Shown here one piece after another: positions 57,800-64,000 of a DNA stretch of 64,000 bases. Position 1 is the stretch's first letter. Every line of letters begins with the position of its first letter. A model generated the notes under the pieces. It did not search any database. It saw only the letters and a list, made by a program, of their open reading frames with translations, and was not told the DNA's origin. The stretch is from Pterobdella sp. o SKG-2022 (taxonomy: Eukaryota; Annelida; Clitellata; Hirudinida; Piscicolidae), in assembly GCA_964035795.1 (NCBI GenBank), contig OZ038323.1, forward strand, positions 2,376,744 through 2,440,743. Direction: 5' to 3'. The position numbers and the translations under genes were made by a program.

Positions 57800-60425
57800 C
57801 TAATATCCTAGCTCGCCTATCTTGATTTTAAAATTGTTGGTTGTTTCCACGGAAACTGTCTCATCACTAAGCTCATTCCAGGCGTTTATCACTCTGCTAC
57901 TGAAGAATCTCTGCTTGATTCGACTTCCAGTCTTCTTAAATAATTTGTATTTGTGTCCTCGTAGGCCTTTTCTGGTTTCCAGTTGGAAGAATCTGGTAAA
58001 TGGTGTATCCTCTTTTCTGGTGATTAATTTATAGGTTTGTATTAAATCTCCTCTGCATCTTCTTTTTTCTAGAGTTGTCAGTCCACATTCTCTTAATCTT
58101 TCTTCGTATTGAAGTTTTTCGAGTCCTTTGATCATCTTTGTAGCTCTCCGCTGTGCCTTTTCCAGAATGTTCTTGTCTTTTTGCAAATCTGGACTCCACG
58201 CCTGAACACAATATTCCAGATGGGGTCGAACTAGAGTCTTATACAAATTAATGATTATTGATTTCTCTCTGCTGACCACCGTTCTTCTGATAAATCCAAG
58301 TATTTGATTTGCTTTGGCCGCTGCGACAGTACATTGCCTCGATGTTTTTGTGTATCATGACTCCAGGATCTTTTTCTTCTTCTGTTGATCGTAGCTCTTG
58401 ATTGCCCAAATGATACTGAAAGATCCTGCTCTTTTTCCCCATGTGCATTACTTTGCATTTATCTATATTGAAAAACATTTGCCAATCTTCAGACCACTTA
58501 TATATCCGTTCCAAATCAAGTCTTAGTACTTCCGCATTTATTTCATTGTTGACTTTCGCACACAGTTTTGTGTCGTCAGCAAACTTTGATATTTTTGATT
58601 TTATCCCAAAGTCTTCATCGTTGATATATATAACGAATAGCAGAGGTCCCAGCACCGAACCTTGAGGAACTCCACTTGTAACATTAATCCAGGATGAATT
58701 CTTGTCTTTGATACGCACTTGTTGTCTCCTGTTCTTTAGCCAGTTAGTGATCCATCGGAGCAGGTTACCAGCTATCCCGCACGATCGTAACTTCTTGACA
58801 AGTCGTTCATGTGGCACTTAGTCGAATGCTTTAGCGAAATCCAAATAGATTATATCAACAGAGTTTTCACTGTCTACATTTTCGTACACTTCTTCAAAGA
58901 AGTCCAATAGGTTAGACCGACAAGATCGCCCTTTCATGAATCCATGCTGGCTACTTTTAATTATTTCATTTTCCATGAGGTGTTCAACCATATTCATCTT
59001 TATTATTTTTTCTAGCACTTTACATACATTGCATTTTAAGCTGACTGGCCTGTAGTTGCTAGTGTCGCTCCTGCTGCCTTTTTTAAATAAAGGCGTAACG
59101 ATGGCATCTCTCCAGTCTTTTGGTATCTCACCTGTTTTGATGGATTCTATAAAAAATTCAGCTATAATCGCTCCTATTTCGTTCCGCACTTCCTTCAAAA
59201 ATTTAGGATGCATTTCATCTACTCTTGGAGTTTTGTCTTCTTTGAGAGATTTTAGCATCTTCACAACTATCTCTTCTGTAATATCTACCGTGTTTATCAT
59301 CTGCTCCTGGTTTCCTGCAAATAATAACATCGGTTCTGGGATGTTTTTCGTTTCTTCTTGCGTCAATACTGATCCAAAATACTTGTTCAACATTTCTGCA
59401 GTTTCTTTGTTATCTGTAACCATAATGTCTTGGTTGTTTTTTAGTGGTCCAATCTTCGTATTTCTTTTTTGTTTGCTCTTCATGTAGTTGTAAAAGCTTT
59501 TGCTGTCTCTTTTAATGTTTTGACTTAGCTTTGTCTCATAGTCTTTAATTGCCTTCCTTTTTGATTTATTTGCCAGGTTTCTTTTTTCAACATATTTAAT
59601 TCTCGTTTCTTCTGTATGTCTTCCAGCGTTTGTTCCAAATATATTTGGGTCACTTTTAAGGTTTGTTTGCATTTTCTTCCACGCTTTATACTTGGATTTC
59701 CTGGTTTTTATAACATCTTTATTTACCCAAGGACATTTTTCGGTGTTTCTTTTATATTTTGGTACTGTTTCTTCCACAACTTCTTTCATACATGACGCAA
59801 ACTTCTTCCATTTATCTTGTACTCCAAGATCTGCCAATCTCTGTTTCAAGTTCTTTTCTTTGATTTTGTTTCTGACTTTATCAACATCTGCTCTATAGTA
59901 GTTGAATCGCTTTTTGTGTTTTATCTCTTCAATTTCGTGTTCTGAAGCAATGGTAAATCTTATAAGCTGGTGATCACTAGAGCCAAATCTCTCTCCTACC
60001 TGCACATCTTCAATCATGTTTTCTTCGGTAGAGACTACTAGGTCAAGTATATTTTTCTCCCTTGTTGGCTCAACCACATGCTGAGTGAGAAAGTTTTCAT
60101 CCATGCATTCCAAAAATAGGTCTTTCGATGGTTTTTTGCCCTGCTTCTTGTTCCAATCTATATGAAAGTTGAAATCTCCCATTATGATGCATGCTCCTGT
60201 GGTAACTCTGTTGATTAGTTAATGAAGTCCAATATCGTTTTCTTTACTCGAGTCAGGAGGACGATAGCACAAACCTATTACCATTTTCTCGTTTTTGTTT
60301 TTGATTTCACACCAAACACTTTTCTTAAATCTGTCATCTTTTAGGTCCGTTCTTTCAAAGGCCATCAGGTTGTCCTTTATATACAGTAGTATATTAACTA
60401 GGTAAATTTTAGAAAATTTCAATTA
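57800..60425 (-). mobile_element. CR1-like LINE, long and lightly damaged
   Basis: Minus strand. The end of the endonuclease (60422-60219, WCEIKNKNEKMVIGLCYRPP) runs across a stop into an intact 454-codon frame, 60182-58818: MGDFNFHIDWNKKQ, FGSSDHQLIRFTI, WRDAIVTPLFKKGSRSDTSN, SSQHGFMKGRSCRSNLLDFF, IIYLDFAKAFD. After a TAG at 58817-58815 it continues as VPHERLVKKL, NVTSGVPQGSVLGPLLFVIY, ISKFADDTKLCAKVNNEINA, and after a shift near 58260 as INLYKTLVRPHLEYCVQAWS and AQRRATKMIKGLEKLQYEER. Motifs are of the CR1/L3 group. Two stops and about one shift suggest a recent insertion. The 5' end is truncated inside the endonuclease. Confidence 0.88.
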
Positions 60426-60559
60426 GTTTAAGTTATAAACCACAAATTTGATTTTATATTTACTGTTTTTAGTTGTTTTTTTAGTATAATCAAAAGAATT
60501 TGATTTTTAATTAATTTAACTATTAACTAACAATATCATAAAAGGTTTTCAGCAATTTA

Positions 60560-60620
60560 TTACGAAGCTTCACGATTTACTTGAAAATCATCATCAGGTA
60601 ACACAGAAAGTGAGTAATTT
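60560..60620. repeat. MITE-tip-like sequence at a LINE border
   Basis: TACGAAGCTTCACGATTTAC and, after 10 bases, ATCATCATCAGGTAACACAG resemble the fragment at 18946. It lies at the 3' border of the following LINE. Confidence 0.4.
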
Positions 60621-62925
60621 GTTCAGCTAATTCATCCCACGGTAACCAGAAACCATTAGCTCTGTCTTACCCATGTTCACTCTCAACCCCTTTTTATCCA
60701 TCTCCGCTCTCCATGTTCTCAACTTCACTAATTGTTCATCTATGGACTGAGCACTTACCATTAAGTCGTCAGCATACAAGCTCTCCCAAGGACAACCCGT
60801 ACGTAACTCCATAGATAAAGCTTCTAGCACAATATCAAAAAGTAATGGACTAAGAACAGAACCTTGATGGACACCTATCCGAACATCAAACGAGTTGCTA
60901 TACTCATCACCAACTCTCACCCTACTTCTCACCTCCTTGTACATGGATTTTACAATTCTCACAAGCCATTCATCAATTTTCAATTTACGCATACTCCACC
61001 AAATCACTTCTCGTGGCACTCTGTCAAAGGCTTTCTCCAAATCAATGAATGCTAAGTAGAGGGACTTACCAGCAACCAGATGCTTTTCCTGTAACTGACG
61101 AAGGATAAATATGGCATCAGTTGTACCCCGATCTTGCATAAAACCGCATTGTTCATTATTAATCACCATTCTCTGATAAAACCTTCCACTACGCGTTCCA
61201 AAACCTTTATAACCTGATCAATTAACTTCAAACCCCTATAGTTAGACCTGTTTAAAGCATCACCTTTACCCTTATATACACTGACTATGTCACTTTCCTG
61301 TCACTCAGATGGTATACGGTTCTCAAAGATGATGTCTTCAATGAGATCTCGAATCATACTAGCACCACTTGAACCTGCGGCCTTGGGCAGCTCAGCAACA
61401 ATACCTGAAGGACCCGCTGCTTTCCCAAGGCTCATTTTATTAATGGCCTTTCTAACCATTGCTGTAGTGATAGGTTCGCTGGGACCTTCCACGGGATAGA
61501 CTTTAGTCAAACCATCTGGATTCCATGAAAACTCCACATTGAAAAGGCGCATATAATGTTCTTTCCATGCTTCTTTTTTGGAATCAACATCCAGGGACAT
61601 TTGGCCATTATTATTTCTCACCGGTTCATCCCCAATGACGTCTTGGTTCTCTCGCCGCATTTGCTTAGCCAGTTGATATATCTCAACAGATCTGGGATTG
61701 ATTTTTTTGAATGAAATCCTCTCAGCATCAGTTTTGGCTTTGTGTACAGCAAGGTTAGATGCACGTTTAGCCGCCTGATAAGGATCTCTGTCTCCTCCTG
61801 CTTTCCATACTTTGAAACATTTGCGTTTGTGGGACACAGCTTGCCGCACCTTGTCATTCCACCACCAAGTTTGCCTCTTCCAGGTATGTTTTGCAGAGAC
61901 TCCACAAACCTGTTTTGTAGCATAATCAAATTGTTTTTCAGGTACTTCCAACGTTCTTCAAAAGTTTTACCAGTTTCATTTCCTTGGATTAATGTATTGA
62001 AAAAATTAGAAAATTCAACTCGATTTCCAAAGTTTCCAGACTTTTTTACGAAGAACAAACCTTCTTTTGGGGCATAGACCACCAGTCTATGCTGTGTTGC
62101 ACACTCCTCCCCAACAATGACTTTCACATTAGATACCATTTTTCTAAAACTTCTTTTATACAATAGGTAGTCAATTTGGGTTTTACAATCTCCTGACTGG
62201 TATGTAACCAGATGATCAAGTTTCTTCTTGAACCAGGAGTTACCAACAACCAGCTCATTGGCAGCAGCAAATTCCAGCAGTCTTTCACCTTCATGGTTTC
62301 TTTTTTCCAAAGCCTGTTCACCATGCACATCCTCAAAAGCAGTAGAGTGTGATCCTATATGGCCATTCCAGTTTCCACTTATGATTAGCTGTTCTGAAGA
62401 TGAAACCCTAGCTATGGTGGATTGAAGCGCATAATAGAATTGATCTTTTACACTCTCACTAAGATTAGCTTAAGGTGCATAAACACTCACAAAAACAAAC
62501 ACAACTGATCCAAATACCATTAGAATGAGAATGATTCTGTTTGAGACTCTAATCACTTCAAACACTTTCTCTCACCACTTCTCAGCCAGTAGAATTCCTA
62601 CACCACAAGTGCCCTCATTCTTCCCACAACCAAAATACTTATATAGAGAGTCTCTGCCTGCAATAAGTTTAAGGTTGCTCTTAGAACGAGTCTCTTGGAA
62701 ACAACACAGATCGACTCCCCTCCTCAACATGGTTTCCACCACTTCAGAAGCCTTGTCCCTCATCGAACCAACATTTAAAGATCCGACTCGAAAAGAACTT
62801 TCATTAACTTTGTGGCAGTTTTTCTTGAAGGATGTCCTTCCTTTCGACCACTCTTTCAGATTTTTCTTCTTTTCTCTGGCTGGACCTGCAATTATTTTTG
62901 AAACTCTCAATTTAGTTATTGATAT
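60621..62925 (-). mobile_element. APE-RT LINE, nearly from its N-terminus, 3'-truncated
   Basis: Minus strand: 62910-62572 endonuclease start (RVGSLNVGSMRDKASEVVET, VDLCCFQETRSKSNLKLIAG, GTCGVGILLAEKW); 62328-61618 endonuclease end (RNHEGERLLEFAAANELVVG, LVTYQSGDCKTQIDYLLYKR, EECATQHRLVV); linker 61951-61301 (HTWKRQTWWWNDKVRQAVSH, NKMSLGKAAGPSGIVAELPK); and RT 61169-60627 (EQCGFMQDRGTTDAIFILRQ, YLAFIDLEKAFDRVPREVIW, RIGVHQGSVLSPLLFDIVLE, SLYADDLMVSAQSIDEQLVK). It ends inside the thumb. Several shifts or stops. The clade is uncertain (RTE-group by motif memory). Confidence 0.82.
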
Positions 62926-62939
62926 TTTTATTCAACCTA

Positions 62940-63820
62940 TTATTATTATATATATTACTCCTAATGTTTAAATAAATAAAAAAAAAACTCGGCGTTTTAC
63001 TTGACGTGAGGGAGGATTAGTATTATGGGATAAGCTTAACAAAAGATCAATATTAAATATCAGTACCAAAGTATCATTTGCCTTCTTAAATTTTTGAACA
63101 AACCACCAATCTTTAGTTTTTCAGTTTTATTTCCATTAGTTGCAAGATAAATCTTTTTTTACAATTAATCGCTTTTGTAAAAAATGGTCTAAAATGAAGT
63201 AATATATTTAAACAATAAGATAAGTGAGAGGCTTATGTTTCAAAAAGGTTTATTAATGAGGATTATAAACCTGATAATGATTCATTGAATGCTAAGAATT
63301 CATTGATAGACAATTCTATAAAAATTATCTTCCATTTCTCCAATTATATTGTGTAATAAGAAAAACTTTGCTCAATCTCTATACAGATTTGTGTGCTTCG
63401 GAAACTCAAAAGGGATCAAATCTATGAAATCAAACAGATTTGGCAAAACGAATCTTAAACTACTGCATGAAAAATTTACTTATAATATGTTTTTATGCAA
63501 GAAAATACTCTCATCATTTACTATATATAAAAATGTAATTTTACTATATAAAAAAATGTGCATTTTGAAAATAAAAGTAGACTAAATTTTCATGAACTCA
63601 CTTTATTGCTTTACTGATGATTATTAATTTTTTCCCAATATTTTTTGATTGTGATTATGTCTAAAAACTAAAATTAATTTTAATCATATACTTCTTGATT
63701 TTATTTATTATGTTTTTCTAATTTGAATAGGTTTCTAAATTGAAAATAAATACTGGTTTTTGAATTTTTCAATTTTTTTTTGTTTTTTTCCAGAGTTTTT
63801 TAGGTAAGTGGAAGAACTAT
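62940..63820. other. AT-rich DNA, nothing recognised
   Basis: No exon, RNA or transposon motif seen. Short Lys-rich open frames fit random AT-rich sequence. Confidence 0.4.
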
Positions 63821-63834
63821 CTTCTTTTTCCATC

Positions 63835-64000
63835 CTAGCCTTCCACCTGTAGTGGATGGGATGGGTGGAAAGCTTTTTGGTTGAGTTGAGGTGTTGTTTT
63901 AGAGAAAGTATTTTTGTTTCAGTGTGAAGGTGTTGTTTATGTGTCTAGAGTGCATCCAATGATGGTTCGGAGAGCTGTGTTTTGTATTACTTTTAGTTTA
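63835..64000 (-). mobile_element. Copy of the TM9SF1-intron LINE, cut by the window end
   Basis: GTGAAGGTGTTG...GTGTCTAG followed by GCATCCAATGATGGTTCGGA and GCTGTGTTTTG parallels 31808-31865 (GTGAAGGTGTTGGTGTCTAG, CCAGTGATTGTTCTCAAGG, GCGTTTTGG). Only the 3'-proximal part is in the window. Confidence 0.6.

Overview
The window is nuclear DNA of an invertebrate metazoan. It is very AT-rich, its genes have many short exons with GT-AG introns, and its proteins are typical of animals (TM9SF1, archease, a TRIM-NHL protein, a claudin-like tetraspan, a FAAP100-like Fanconi core protein). Many families of non-LTR retrotransposon and one Penelope-like fragment are present. I cannot name the species or phylum from the sequence. 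Exon structures were built by hand from splice sites, reading-frame phase and remembered family patterns, so terminal exons and UTRs are less certain than internal exons.

The left part (1-33.2 kb) carries host genes. On the minus strand these are a claudin/PMP22-like four-helix protein with a Gln-rich tail (1.9-5.6 kb), an Asn-rich protein (8.3-10.4 kb), and an acidic protein of unknown family (13.2-16.3 kb, incomplete model). A TRIM-NHL ubiquitin ligase lies on the plus strand (17.4-20.6 kb) and converges on archease on the minus strand (21.1-23.7 kb). Archease is head to head with TM9SF1 on the plus strand (24.0-32.8 kb); their start codons are only 285 bp apart. TM9SF1 introns hold an antisense 5S rRNA relic and an antisense LINE fragment. 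A degenerate tRNA-Asp lies just past its 3' end.

From 33.4 to 54.5 kb the window is a dense graveyard of retrotransposons: RTE-like, RNase H-bearing (I/Jockey-type), two L2/CR1-like, a Penelope-like element, and an R2-superclade element with a restriction-like endonuclease. A 1-kb tract of GTT/AAC low-complexity DNA and a 200-base assembly gap also lie there. All copies are broken by stops, frameshifts, deletions or nested insertions. A single host gene, FAAP100-like on the minus strand (54.7-56.9 kb), sits among them. Two long LINEs follow (CR1-like 57.8-60.4 kb; an APE-RT element 60.6-62.9 kb), and the window ends in another copy of the LINE found in the TM9SF1 intron.

The host genes do not form one pathway. 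The only suggestive arrangement is the archease/TM9SF1 shared promoter. I saw no CRISPR, operon-like or prokaryotic feature and no convincing new enzymatic system. The most unusual items are the poly-Gln and poly-Asn host proteins, the short-arm MITE family and large foldback, the pyrimidine-biased L2 element, and the archease exon that lacks a normal acceptor.
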